From positions 1 through 49,287 of the forward strand of contig NZ_APHR01000009.1 of the NCBI RefSeq assembly GCF_000349205.1: a stretch of 49,287 nt of DNA, written 5' to 3'. Both the position numbers and the translations under genes were made by a program. Source of the DNA: Methylophaga lonarensis MPL. GTDB taxonomy: Bacteria; Pseudomonadota; Gammaproteobacteria; Nitrosococcales; Methylophagaceae. The notes under the pieces are model-generated. The model did no database searches and was not told the origin of the DNA. It saw only the letters and a list, made by a program, of their open reading frames with translations. This document shows positions 9,993 to 18,245 of this stretch, piece after piece (position 1 is the first letter of the stretch; every line of letters starts with the position of its first letter).

Positions 9993-10871
9993 CTATGGTT
10001 TATCCCGCCGGCTGACCACCGGTATTCCCTTGAATTTCCTTGCTTCTCCCAAATCCAGTTGCATCGACAGTGCCCCCGTGGCGCATTGATCCAGACAGGC
10101 ACCACAGCGGGTGCAGTCGCTGGCGGTCACGCGCTGTTGCTTGCCGGATACCACCGGTGCCAAGACATGAGGTTCAGGACAGACCTTGACGCAGGCAGAA
10201 CAGCCCGCGCCTTTGCAGCTGTCAGCCTGTGTGGCCGTGACCCGCAGCCGTCCAAATTTACCCAGCACACCATAAAAAGCACCCACCGGGCACAGATGAC
10301 CACACCAGCCTCTGCGTGATACCAGCAAATCAAACAGGAACAATGACAGCAACAGTGTTGTGCCAGCAGCCGAGCCCCAGATCAGCTCGCGTTGCAGCAG
10401 GGTGATGGGGTTGATAATTTCCCAGGCGAGGCTGCCGGTCAGCAGTGACAACAGCAACGCCAGCAGCAACACGGCTTTGCGCAGTTCGCGTGACAGGGTC
10501 ATATTGCCTTTGATATTGAGCTTGTGTCGCAGCCAGTGTGCGGCGTCGGTCAACATATTGATCGGGCAAACCCAGCTACAGTAAATACGACCACCAAACA
10601 GCATATAAAAGCCGGCCACCAGCGCCGCACCAATCATGGCAGTCACGGCCGGTGATGAGCCGGCCAACAGTGATTGCAACACAATAAACGGATCGCTGAG
10701 CGGCAGTGTGTCAAACCACAGGCTCGATGCCAGGTTACCCTGAGCAATCTGGCCGATGGCGGGCAGTTGGTTGATAAACGCCAGCAGAATGAACAGCTGG
10801 ACACTGCGCCGGCTCAGTAACCAGCGTCGCCGGTACAGGGCCAGGCCGGCTTGTCTGAATACTGCCGTCAC
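9993..10871 (-). CDS. mauN: Ferredoxin-type membrane protein MauN
   Basis: MauN is a NapH-like inner-membrane iron-sulfur protein of the mau cluster, thought to help electron supply or TTQ maturation with MauM; its role is not firmly established. The 292-residue product has four or five membrane segments. It has CxxxCP motifs at cytoplasmic loops (CSWVCPINM and CGHLCPVGAF) and two C-terminal 4Fe-4S sets (CKGAGCSACVKVCP and CTRCGACLDQC). I chose the GTG at 10871, which overlaps the mauM stop as GTGA. A longer frame to 10961 would lie inside mauM. It is the last gene of the mau operon. Confidence 0.9.
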   Translation of the reverse strand: MTAVFRQAGLALYRRRWLLSRRSVQLFILLAFINQLPAIGQIAQGNLASSLWFDTLPLSDPFIVLQSLLAGSSPAVTAMIGAALVAGFYMLFGGRIYCSWVCPINMLTDAAHWLRHKLNIKGNMTLSRELRKAVLLLALLLSLLTGSLAWEIINPITLLQRELIWGSAAGTTLLLSLFLFDLLVSRRGWCGHLCPVGAFYGVLGKFGRLRVTATQADSCKGAGCSACVKVCPEPHVLAPVVSGKQQRVTASDCTRCGACLDQCATGALSMQLDLGEARKFKGIPVVSRRDKP

Positions 10872-11554
10872 AGTGCTTTGCGACCGACTGCGTTGGTGCC
10901 GGAGACGCCCAGCCCCAGATGCCGTGGCAACACCCGGATGGCCGCTTCCGACAACACACAATGTTTCTCACAGGTGCCGCAGCCGGTGCAACTGTCTGGC
11001 ATGACCGTGGGAATTTGCAGCAGGCCGCGTTCACTGCGGATGGGTTTCAATGTGATGGCTTCTTCACGGATCGGACACACCCGGACACAGATGCTGCAGG
11101 TCATGCCTTTGTAATTCAGGCAGTTCTCATGATCTACCAGCACCGCCACACCCATATCAGCCTTGCGAATATCAGTCAGCAACGGACTGAGCGCCCCGGT
11201 TGGACAGGCGCGGGCACAGGGAATGTCGACACACATCCGGCAGGGTTCTTCTCGTGCAACAAAAAACGGTGTGCCGGTCGGGGCCGGATCGGCCCAGCTG
11301 GCCAGCTGCAGAATATCAAAGGGACAGTCCTCGACACATAAACCACAGCGGACGCAAGTGGCATCAAACCGGGCTTCTACCAGGGCGCCGGGTGGCCGGA
11401 GGATTTCTGCCGAACGCAGAGGCCGCGAGCGGATCAGCGCATGGCCAATGGCGCTGCCAACCAGTGCTACACCGGCATAACGAAACAGTTGCCGGAATAG
11501 TTGTCGGCGTTGTGGCTCAGGCGGTTCGACCGAGTTTGGCTGTGGTGATTTCAT
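10868..11554 (-). CDS. mauM: Ferredoxin-type protein MauM, Tat-exported
   Basis: MauM is a NapG-like periplasmic polyferredoxin. The 228-residue product has a twin-arginine signal (QRRQLFRQLF at residues 15-24, then a hydrophobic stretch). It has four 4Fe-4S cysteine groups: C67/70/73/77, C105/108/113/117, C145/153/156/160 and C189/192/195/199. Folding of such clusters before export explains the Tat signal. It sits 3 bp after mauL and is translationally coupled to mauN by a GTGA overlap. Confidence 0.92.
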   Translation of the reverse strand: MKSPQPNSVEPPEPQRRQLFRQLFRYAGVALVGSAIGHALIRSRPLRSAEILRPPGALVEARFDATCVRCGLCVEDCPFDILQLASWADPAPTGTPFFVAREEPCRMCVDIPCARACPTGALSPLLTDIRKADMGVAVLVDHENCLNYKGMTCSICVRVCPIREEAITLKPIRSERGLLQIPTVMPDSCTGCGTCEKHCVLSEAAIRVLPRHLGLGVSGTNAVGRKAL

Positions 11555-11557
11555 GGC

Positions 11558-12022
11558 TCATCTCCGGCCGGCCTTTGTGTCTGACAGCACGATAGGCTCG
11601 TCAACCACCAGCGTGGCGCTGATGATCGGGTGAATCCAGCAGCGCAGCACAAATTCACCAGCATAGGGCACTTGCCAGCTCAAGGTGGCACCGGGGATCT
11701 GCACATCAAGGTTAATGACCGTGCCATCGGGATAGGTAATGTAGATGGCATGGGAAATGTTCGATTTGTTGATGATGTCGATGCGATCCAGTGGCTGTGC
11801 ACTGAACTCCCAGCGTTCGAAGTCATGCTCAAATAAAAAGATTTCATGAGCCCTTGGCTCGGATTCGTTGGCGGATACCGTTGACCAGCCGCTGACCGCA
11901 ACAATGATCAGCAGGCTGGCCGCCCATAGCCACCAGCTGATGTTGATCGCATCCATGACCGGTCGTCTTTGGACGTTCACATTGGGCTTGCGGGATTTGT
12001 TGGAGGTCTGTTGGCGATACAT
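11558..12022 (-). CDS. mauL: MauL, cupredoxin-like methylamine utilisation protein
   Basis: The 154-residue product is anchored or exported by one hydrophobic segment (about residues 28-50). It has a cupredoxin-like periplasmic domain in which His91 (NISHAIY), Cys128 and His131 (CWIHP) are placed like type-1 copper ligands. MauL is encoded in azurin-type mau clusters and is needed for active methylamine dehydrogenase in some species, but the function is unknown. Copper binding is inferred from spacing only. ATG 12022 follows GGAG by 5 bases and lies 2 bp after the mauG stop; a later ATG at 11956 is a less likely start. Confidence 0.85.
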   Translation of the reverse strand: MYRQQTSNKSRKPNVNVQRRPVMDAINISWWLWAASLLIIVAVSGWSTVSANESEPRAHEIFLFEHDFERWEFSAQPLDRIDIINKSNISHAIYITYPDGTVINLDVQIPGATLSWQVPYAGEFVLRCWIHPIISATLVVDEPIVLSDTKAGRR

Positions 12023-12024
12023 GG

Positions 12025-13026
12025 CTACTCCGGTAAGTCAGGGGCTGTTATCGTTAAGGGGCCACCATCCAGGGTTTTCAGAAAGGCAATCAATGCTTTG
12101 CGTTCGGCCTCATTGAGCTCGAAGGCCTGCATTTCATGGGACAGGCTGGCCCGTTGCTGCCCGCCCTGTTCATAGTGCTCAATCACCTGTTCGAGGCTGT
12201 GCATCGAACCATTGTGCATAAACGGACCGTTTTCCGGCAGGTCGCGCAGTGTCGGTGTCTTGAAGGCATGCTGCATCAGGGTGACCACCGCGGGTACCCA
12301 GTTACCGCGCCCCAGATCCGGGCTGTCCAGACCGATGTCGTGGAAACTGTCATCGGTAAAGCGCCAGGAGGAATGACAGGCAATGCACTGCGCCTTGCCG
12401 GTGAAAATGCTAAAGCCACGCTGGGCTGCAAAGCTGATCGCTGTATCGTCGCCATCGACCCAGTCGTCGAACGGCGCTCGGGGCGAAATCAGCGTGCGTT
12501 GAAAGCTGGCCAATGCCTTGGCAATGCCGACTTTGCTGACTTGTTCATCGGCAAAGGCTTTCAGAAACAGTGAACGATAGCCGTCGATGCCATTGAGGCG
12601 TTCAACCAGCTCGTCCATATCAAAATTCATTTCATGTGGTGTGGTAATGGGCAGTGTCGCCTGTTGCTCCAACGAGCTGGCACGGCCATCCCACATCAGT
12701 GCGCTGAGCCAGGCACTGTTCATGACGGTTGGGGTTCGCCGGGCATTTTCAACCTGTTCCGAGCCCAGCGGAATGATACGGCCATCGCTCCAGCGATGGT
12801 CGGGTGCATGGCAGGTCGCACAGGACATGCTGCCATCCCGCGATAAGCGCGGGTCAAAGAACAGGGTTTTTCCGAGCGCCACCTTGTCCTCGGTCAGAGG
12901 ATTGTCAGGTGGCGCCGGAATTGCCCCGGGACGCTGAAAATCAGCGCGGTTAGCTACCGTGTCAGCCTGGCTTGTGTGCAGGGGTATCAGAACACAAAAA
13001 CCCAGTAACAAATTAACCAATCGCAT
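12025..13026 (-). CDS. mauG: Dihaem maturation enzyme MauG
   Basis: MauG is a periplasmic dihaem enzyme that makes the tryptophan tryptophylquinone (TTQ) cofactor on MauA by long-range oxidation. The 333-residue precursor has a signal peptide (about 1-21) and two haem sites, CATCH (Cys69, Cys72, His73) and CIACH (Cys214, Cys217, His218). Trp112 in MWDGR is probably the inter-haem Trp. Tyr285 in VIEHYEQGG is where MauG has its unusual tyrosine haem ligand, while related cytochrome c peroxidases have Met. This Tyr supports MauG over an ordinary peroxidase. It lies between mauA and mauL. Confidence 0.95.
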   Translation of the reverse strand: MRLVNLLLGFCVLIPLHTSQADTVANRADFQRPGAIPAPPDNPLTEDKVALGKTLFFDPRLSRDGSMSCATCHAPDHRWSDGRIIPLGSEQVENARRTPTVMNSAWLSALMWDGRASSLEQQATLPITTPHEMNFDMDELVERLNGIDGYRSLFLKAFADEQVSKVGIAKALASFQRTLISPRAPFDDWVDGDDTAISFAAQRGFSIFTGKAQCIACHSSWRFTDDSFHDIGLDSPDLGRGNWVPAVVTLMQHAFKTPTLRDLPENGPFMHNGSMHSLEQVIEHYEQGGQQRASLSHEMQAFELNEAERKALIAFLKTLDGGPLTITAPDLPE

Positions 13027-13051
13027 CTGAAATCAGCCTCCCTGAAACGCC

Positions 13052-13612
13052 TTAGCTGGCTTTACCAACCACCGGCGAAATGGTGCAGTGATAGGTCATA
13101 TCGTCGTTGTCTGCACCGAAACACCAGACGATGTCGTTTGAAAACTCTGGGCGATATACCGGCAGTTCGCCTTCGGTGTTCAAACAGCTACAACGGCCAC
13201 AGGTTTGCTTGCCACAGCAGTCGCGATAAGCAATCAGGTAGGTTTGATCGTCACCCGGGTTGTAACAGCTGGCCACCCAGGAGCTGGGCGACAGGCTGGT
13301 GCCGGGAGGACATGAGGTCAAGGTACCGCCGCAGCAATCACAAAGGTTGCCGTCGATGGAACAATGACGCCAGTAGTCACAGGCTTGTGTATCGTGATCC
13401 TGAGGTTTGAATCCGCTTCTGTCCATGGTGCCAGTTGTCGCGGCATGGGCATCTTTCAGACGACCACGACGATCTACGGGTAATAATGGCAGTAGTGTCG
13501 CGCCGACAAGAAATCCACCGAGTTTGCCGATAAAGCCACGGCGGCCGGTTTTGTTCGCGGTAGTCCGTGCTATTTTTTCGATGGTTGAGTCAAATTTGTT
13601 TTGTTTGTTCAT
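13052..13612 (-). CDS. mauA: Methylamine dehydrogenase light chain (TTQ subunit), Tat-exported
   Basis: MauA carries the TTQ cofactor of methylamine dehydrogenase, which oxidises methylamine to formaldehyde and ammonia in the periplasm. The 186-residue precursor has a long leader with a twin-arginine signal (GRRGFIGK at 23-30). The TTQ-forming Trp112 and Trp163 are 51 residues apart, exactly as Trp57 and Trp108 in Paracoccus. Asp87, Asp131 and Thr177 fall at the active-site positions Asp32, Asp76 and Thr122. The mature part has 14 Cys; the Paracoccus chain as I recall it has 12. The extra ones are Cys94 and Cys138. A good GGAGAAGG ribosome binding site precedes the ATG. Confidence 0.98.
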   Translation of the reverse strand: MNKQNKFDSTIEKIARTTANKTGRRGFIGKLGGFLVGATLLPLLPVDRRGRLKDAHAATTGTMDRSGFKPQDHDTQACDYWRHCSIDGNLCDCCGGTLTSCPPGTSLSPSSWVASCYNPGDDQTYLIAYRDCCGKQTCGRCSCLNTEGELPVYRPEFSNDIVWCFGADNDDMTYHCTISPVVGKAS

Positions 13613-13651
13613 TTCCCTTCTCCGAATGATTCTTTTGATAGCTGCCGTGTC

Positions 13652-14287
13652 TTAGTGAACATGTTCACCGACGGTCACTTCCTTGGCGTTGGCTGTATTA
13701 CTGCTCAGGTATTTCTGCAGTGATGGCTGACCAAGGCGAATGGTTTCAAACAGGCTTTCCACGTGTTCACGAGTATTACAAAGACCTTTGCCTTTGATGA
13801 CACCATCGGCATCAAGGAGAACACCGTATGGCACTTTGGATACCTGGTAGCGCATGCCAATTTCTGGCGATACCACATAGCGTTCATCCTTCAGTGGGTG
13901 ATCGCGCAGGAATTGACGGTGTTCAGCGGCCGTGCCATCACTAATCAGTACTACATCCGCTCCCTCTGCAGCAGCGACTGAACGAATGATCGGTAGCAGC
14001 TTGGCGCAAATTGGGCAGGATGGACCTGTAAACATCAACAGACTGGCACGACCAGGGGTGAGTGCGCGACCAATCAACAGCGGTTCATCATCTTGGAATG
14101 TCTTGGCATTGAATACCGGTGAGCGTTCACCGACATCCGGGCCTTTGTCCACCATCATGGCCCCCAGTGGAGCGGACCGTTCATGCAGCAGGCCAACTTG
14201 GCGAATCACGCCTAGCATTAATGCCGCTAGAGCCAGAAAAGCAGCCCATAGCAACACATTGGAGGCAATGATAAATTCAATAGTCAT
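13652..14287 (-). CDS. mauD: MauD, thioredoxin-like accessory protein
   Basis: MauD is a membrane-anchored, periplasm-facing thioredoxin-fold protein required for correct disulfide formation in MauA. The 211-residue product has an N-terminal membrane anchor (residues about 5-28) and a CPIC redox motif (Cys91, Cys94) in GPSCPICAKLLP, with the cis-Pro region VPYGVLLD downstream. The His-rich end (GEHVH) is of unknown meaning. AAGGAA precedes the ATG. It sits between mauE and mauA, the conserved order. Confidence 0.95.
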   Translation of the reverse strand: MTIEFIIASNVLLWAAFLALAALMLGVIRQVGLLHERSAPLGAMMVDKGPDVGERSPVFNAKTFQDDEPLLIGRALTPGRASLLMFTGPSCPICAKLLPIIRSVAAAEGADVVLISDGTAAEHRQFLRDHPLKDERYVVSPEIGMRYQVSKVPYGVLLDADGVIKGKGLCNTREHVESLFETIRLGQPSLQKYLSSNTANAKEVTVGEHVH

Positions 14288-14308
14288 AGGATTTTCCTTT
14301 AATAAGTC

Positions 14309-14857
14309 TTAGTGTTTGTGAGCATGGCTATCTGGCAGGCCAACCATGATGTCAGCTGCGAGATAGAGCATGATCAACATCGTGGCTGAGGCAAGCCCCA
14401 TGACCATGGCAGCAGCACTCAAGCTGGCTAGTGACATGGGTACCGATGCGGCATAGAGGCTGATACCGGCCAGTCCTAAAGCACGCAGTACATGGAACAT
14501 GCCGATTCTGCTCATGCTGGTCGGACGTCGAACACAGCCACAGTCGATGTGAGTCCGACCCCGACCGACGTTGATAGCCAGTGCAGTTGCGAACATCACA
14601 AATAGACCCGCTGCCAACCAAGCTGCCGGTTCACGTGTCGCCGGTACCAGCAGTGCCACTGCACAGACCAGCTCCACAATCGGCAGCAGTCTGGCAAATG
14701 GCGCAACCAGGAACGATGGCAGCAACCGATAGTTGGCGATAACGCCGGTGAACTCATCCGGGCGACGCAGTTTAGGAATAGCTGCGGTTGCCAGAACCAG
14801 TGCCAGAAACAACGAGGCAAGCAACACAACCGCAGGATTAGTCATAAAAGTACCCAT
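14309..14857 (-). CDS. mauE: MauE, membrane accessory protein
   Basis: MauE is an integral membrane protein of the DoxX-like type that works with MauD in MauA disulfide formation or stability. The 182-residue product has four to five membrane segments and the family's cysteine pair in HIDCGCVRR (about residues 103-111). The start could be 14857 or the ATG four codons later (14845); the GGGAG of the mauB end serves either. The C-terminus is His-rich (DSHAHKH). Confidence 0.92.
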   Translation of the reverse strand: MGTFMTNPAVVLLASLFLALVLATAAIPKLRRPDEFTGVIANYRLLPSFLVAPFARLLPIVELVCAVALLVPATREPAAWLAAGLFVMFATALAINVGRGRTHIDCGCVRRPTSMSRIGMFHVLRALGLAGISLYAASVPMSLASLSAAAMVMGLASATMLIMLYLAADIMVGLPDSHAHKH

Positions 14858-14864
14858 GACTCAT

Positions 14865-16076
14865 TTACTCCCGTGGCAGGAACACCATTGATGGTGCACG
14901 GCCAAGTTCATCAATCGAACTCAGTTCTTTGCCCGTCACAGCATCAAAGGTGTAGAGAGTGGCATCATCTGCAGACACAGCAAACAAGTACGGTTTGTCA
15001 TCCTGGCTCACACCGATACCGGTAATTTCGTGACCAAGCTCCAAGCGACGCAACTGTTTGCCCGATGCCGCGTCAATTACAAAAACATATCGGCTGGGCA
15101 GCTTGTGAGTCCATTCAGCTCGTTGATCTGCCAGCAGATAAATTTCATTGCGATCATCATGATATGCAACCGGTTGCCAGCCGCCTGGACGCCATTTGTC
15201 AGCTTTCTGCTGGTCGCTGAAGACTTCGATGGTTTTCAGGAACTCAGCGCCTGATTCAGACAGGTTCGCCTGAAAAATCTTGCCATTGGTTGATGGCCAG
15301 ACAAGACGACCTGACTTGCGAGAGTAGGCTGGATTGTTGAATAGATAATCGTCTTCTGGATGGAAGACTTTGGTTGGTTTTTGTTGCGTATTGCCCTCAT
15401 TGTCATAACTGATTTGCAACATTGAGCCATCACGGCAATGCATGAACACATTCTGGTTTGGCGCAGGGAAAAGGTGATAGCAATCTGGAATAGGCATCAT
15501 TTTCACAAATTTCTGCTGCTCCAAATCCACCAGACCTATTGCCGGAGAGGGTGAGAACTGCTGGAATAACAGATGCTTGTCATCAGTGCTTAGCGTTGCC
15601 ATATGCTCCATAACAGCTGTCAGGAAACGCCCCTCTGGGATGTCGATATCTGCAATAACATTCAATGTGCGTGTATCGAATACTTCGATATAGTCATCCC
15701 TTATGCCTCTTGCGATACGGTTATAAACAGTACTTGGCACTGCCATGAAATTACCATTGTCGCCGAGTAATACATGAGGCAGTTTGCCGGCATCGGTCAT
15801 TCCCAGAAGTTCACTGTTATTACCATCAATAGTGAAGATTTGAGAGGTCATGTGAAATGCGCCGGGGTCCAGAACATACACTCGTTTGGCATCACTGGGT
15901 GGTGCGGTCAGAATTGTAGGTTCATCCATTAGCTGCACTGTAGCCTCAGAACCAAGCTGTGATGGAACAGCTCCTCCAGCGAGGACTGGTTGTGATGCAG
16001 CCAGTAATGTTGCGATAGCAATTTTTCCAGCGATTGCTGATCGACCGTTTCTAAAATAATGTTGGAATATTCTCAT
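14865..16076 (-). CDS. mauB: Methylamine dehydrogenase heavy chain
   Basis: MauB is the alpha subunit of the periplasmic alpha2beta2 methylamine dehydrogenase, a seven-bladed beta-propeller that helps form the substrate channel to TTQ. The 403-residue precursor has a Sec signal (about 1-33, QPVLA/GGAV). The mature part follows the Paracoccus chain closely, with RVYVLDPGAF (channel Phe), LLFQQFSPSPAIGLVDLE, PDCYHLFPA with a conserved disulfide Cys pair, RSGRLVWPS-like and RPGGWQ blade motifs and RRLELGHEI. It exports by Sec while its partner uses Tat. It is second in the mau operon after mauF. Confidence 0.96.
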   Translation of the reverse strand: MRIFQHYFRNGRSAIAGKIAIATLLAASQPVLAGGAVPSQLGSEATVQLMDEPTILTAPPSDAKRVYVLDPGAFHMTSQIFTIDGNNSELLGMTDAGKLPHVLLGDNGNFMAVPSTVYNRIARGIRDDYIEVFDTRTLNVIADIDIPEGRFLTAVMEHMATLSTDDKHLLFQQFSPSPAIGLVDLEQQKFVKMMPIPDCYHLFPAPNQNVFMHCRDGSMLQISYDNEGNTQQKPTKVFHPEDDYLFNNPAYSRKSGRLVWPSTNGKIFQANLSESGAEFLKTIEVFSDQQKADKWRPGGWQPVAYHDDRNEIYLLADQRAEWTHKLPSRYVFVIDAASGKQLRRLELGHEITGIGVSQDDKPYLFAVSADDATLYTFDAVTGKELSSIDELGRAPSMVFLPRE

Positions 16077-16143
16077 GTCTCCTCCAAACTTCTTGTCTAT
16101 GAGTTGTTATTGATTTAATTGAAAAAATGGGTACGGTCGGGTG

Positions 16144-17001
16144 TTAAAGTGCCAACAGCACCAGTGCGGCGGAACCAAACGACAGCAACAGAAACCCATC
16201 TACTTCAACAGCGCGCTCCTGCCATTTAGCCAGCCAGCTTTGAACTGATTGATTGCTGATAGGCAAGAAGTTCACGGCAACTGGCAAGCAGCGACCGATG
16301 TTGAAGACGGCGATCACGGCAATGGCCGTGGTAATGTCGGCGCTGATCAATGCGACGCCAGTGACGATGTATAGGATCGGGGTTTGTACATAGGTCAGGT
16401 AGTTCATGCCCAGCGCATAGCCGTACAACAGACCGATCACCGATGAACGGAAACGGAAGCGGGCATCATGAGGCACCTGAGCCCGACGTTGCGGATAAGG
16501 CATTTTCAAAAAACCAAACTGATGAGCCCCATAACCGAGCGCAAGAACAGCTAGGCCAACGGCCATGTAATTAAAGTTGAAGCCGCTGAGCAGCATCCAA
16601 CCTGCGATACCTAATACGCCACCGAGCACCACGGCACCTAGGGCGTAACCCAGTGCGTGTGTGATGAAAGTGGGGGTCCAGCGAGCAACTGAGCCAAAGG
16701 AATAACGTCCAGCTGGGCGCAACAAGCTCAGGCTGGAGTAGCCGCAAGGTGACCAAGTCGACAGAAAACCACCTGCCAGAGCAAAGACGATAAACATTGC
16801 TGTCAATGGGCTGCCAGTGGTGCTGGTCAGTGATAGCATGTTGCCACCAGCGATACCGAGAGCTAGTGCCGCGATCATCATGACTACGCGTGCACCAATT
16901 GAACGTGATTCAGAAAAGCTCAGGGCATCAGGCACGCAGGTAAACTGCGAACTATTGTTGGGCGCTTGGTGATAAGCGCCTGATCCAATCTCTACACTCA
17001 T
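16144..17001 (-). CDS. mauF: MauF, integral membrane protein of methylamine utilisation
   Basis: MauF is the first gene of the operon and encodes a 285-residue membrane protein with about seven to eight hydrophobic segments and the conserved STWSPCGYSSLSLLRP segment (residues about 80-95). It is required for methylamine dehydrogenase production, but its biochemical role is unknown; the fold may resemble DsbD/CcdA-type redox transporters. AAGGAG precedes the ATG. The promoter 60-100 bp upstream carries the mau operator. Confidence 0.93.
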   Translation of the reverse strand: MSVEIGSGAYHQAPNNSSQFTCVPDALSFSESRSIGARVVMMIAALALGIAGGNMLSLTSTTGSPLTAMFIVFALAGGFLSTWSPCGYSSLSLLRPAGRYSFGSVARWTPTFITHALGYALGAVVLGGVLGIAGWMLLSGFNFNYMAVGLAVLALGYGAHQFGFLKMPYPQRRAQVPHDARFRFRSSVIGLLYGYALGMNYLTYVQTPILYIVTGVALISADITTAIAVIAVFNIGRCLPVAVNFLPISNQSVQSWLAKWQERAVEVDGFLLLSFGSAALVLLAL

Positions 17002-17058
17002 AATTTCTCCTTCCGGCCAGTTGGCCTATTGTTAGTTTTTGCTGTGGAAGCGATTACG

Positions 17059-17101
17059 AATATAAGTCGGGTCTTGTGTGCTGCAGTAGCAAGAATCGGC
17101 A
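17059..17101 (-). promoter_or_regulatory. mauF promoter with proximal operator
   Basis: On the minus strand the operator TGCCGATTCTTGCTACTG (17101 to 17084) is followed after exactly 19 bp by the -10 box TATATT (17064 to 17059). The predicted start is near 17052, giving a 50-nt leader. The operator matches the azurin one in 18 of 18 bases. Confidence 0.7.
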
Positions 17102-17126
17102 GTGATGTCAGTTGCTTGGCAGATGT

Positions 17127-17144
17127 TGCCAATTTTTGCTATCG
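17127..17144 (+). promoter_or_regulatory. Distal inverted copy of the mau operator
   Basis: TGCCAATTTTTGCTATCG lies 25 bp behind the mauF-proximal site and in opposite orientation. No -10 box follows at the 19-bp distance, so it probably serves cooperative binding rather than a promoter of its own. Confidence 0.6.
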
Positions 17145-17196
17145 CCCGTTTTAGCGAGGGCTTGACTTGAGAAATAGTGAGTGCTTTGAGGAGGTA

Positions 17197-17219
17197 CCGC
17201 CCTGCTGCTTATAGGGCGG
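17197..17219 (-). terminator. Hairpin after the porin gene
   Basis: CCGCCCT (17197-17203) pairs with AGGGCGG (17213-17219) around a 9-nt loop, 11 bp past the porin stop. No T tract follows, so termination is uncertain. Confidence 0.4.
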
Positions 17220-17229
17220 CATTGGTAAT

Positions 17230-17955
17230 CTAAAAGTTTTTACTGACGCTGAAGGTAAATCGGTTGTCGGCATAACGACTGTCGAAAAGCTTTTTGCCAT
17301 CGCTGTCGGTGGTGGTCCAGTTCAGTGCCCAGTCAAGGCCAACAAATTCTTTGGAGACACCAATAAGGTAGTCCTTGTAACTGTTTGGCTCGCCTGGGCC
17401 GTTGACCTTGTTGTTGAAGCGTGAATAACCATAGGCAGCAGTGAAGGCAACGCCCATTGGCAGCTCATAGTCAAAGGCAAGGTTGTAATAGGTGCCACGC
17501 TCACCTGTGTTGAATATGTCATTAGAGTGAGCAACAGCGAATGTGAAAAAGCTGTAGCCGAGTGAGCCGTATAGTTCATTGAAATTGAGACTGCTCTCAC
17601 CAGAGTAAATATAGCGTACAACGCCAAGGTCATAGCGAATGCCTGTGTTACCGAATTCATTGGCAAGCCCCCCATAGATGTTCATCTCAATGCTGGCATC
17701 ATTTTCGTTACCAAAGTTGACATTAGAAGCCCATGTACCGACATAGAAGCCGGTGACATGTTCGTAGTCAACGCCACCTTGAATGGCGGGTTTGTTTTCA
17801 GTTTGTGATACACCACGAAATACATAGTCACTGCCTAGGAGGGCATTGGCCTTGACTGCATGCTGGCCATCTTCACTCTGCCAGGCGAGGGCAGCGTTGC
17901 TGGCCAGGGTGATGGCTGCGGCAAAACACAAGGCTGATAACTTTCTTAGTTGCAT
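17230..17955 (-). CDS. TorF-family putative outer-membrane porin
   Basis: The 241-residue product has a signal peptide (MQLRKLSALCFAAA... to AALA) and repeated amphipathic beta strands with a terminal aromatic (SVSKNF), as expected for an outer-membrane barrel. It resembles the TorF family of putative porins: NALLGSDYVFRGVSQ, then GFYVGTWASNV. I chose ATG 17955, which follows AGGAG by 8 bases and starts a clean signal peptide. The frame back to 18057 is the untranslated leader. The promoter carries the mau operator, so it may admit methylamine or another amine; that is inference from co-regulation. Confidence 0.85.
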   Translation of the reverse strand: MQLRKLSALCFAAAITLASNAALAWQSEDGQHAVKANALLGSDYVFRGVSQTENKPAIQGGVDYEHVTGFYVGTWASNVNFGNENDASIEMNIYGGLANEFGNTGIRYDLGVVRYIYSGESSLNFNELYGSLGYSFFTFAVAHSNDIFNTGERGTYYNLAFDYELPMGVAFTAAYGYSRFNNKVNGPGEPNSYKDYLIGVSKEFVGLDWALNWTTTDSDGKKLFDSRYADNRFTFSVSKNF

Positions 17956-18127
17956 GAGTTGTTCTCCTGATGAGGTGGTGGCGGGTAGCCATTGTTGTGA
18001 TTTAAATGGATCGAGATGAGTCGAACGGTATGTTGACGTTCTCAATATGTTCAGCATCAGGGACTATGATGAAGTCATCTAGTCACACTGAAATACAGAC
18101 AGCTGCTATTGGTCTCGATACCGGCTA

Positions 18128-18170
18128 AACATAGAACAACGAGCATCAAAGCCAATAGCAATAATCGGCA
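18128..18170 (-). promoter_or_regulatory. Porin (torF-like) promoter with mau operator
   Basis: On the minus strand TGCCGATTATTGCTATTG (18170 to 18153) precedes the -10 box TATGTT (18133 to 18128) by 19 bp, the same spacing as at azurin and mauF. The predicted leader to ATG 17955 is about 165 nt. Confidence 0.65.
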
Positions 18171-18203
18171 TGCATGGGCGGCGCATGGCAAGCAGCATAA
18201 TGT

Positions 18204-18245
18204 TGCCGATTGTTGCTATCACTCAGGGGCAATTTTGATTATGGT
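18204..18245 (+). promoter_or_regulatory. araC-gene operator and probable promoter
   Basis: TGCCGATTGTTGCTATCA (18204-18221) points toward the araC-type gene. A weak -10 (TATGGT, 18240-18245) lies 18 bp on. The site is divergent from the porin operator with 33 bp between, so one protein bound here could control both genes, including its own. Confidence 0.55.

Noticed and set aside
12025-13026. Ordinary cytochrome c peroxidase instead of MauG
   Set aside because: Tyr285 in VIEHYEQGG and the position between mauA and mauL fit MauG.
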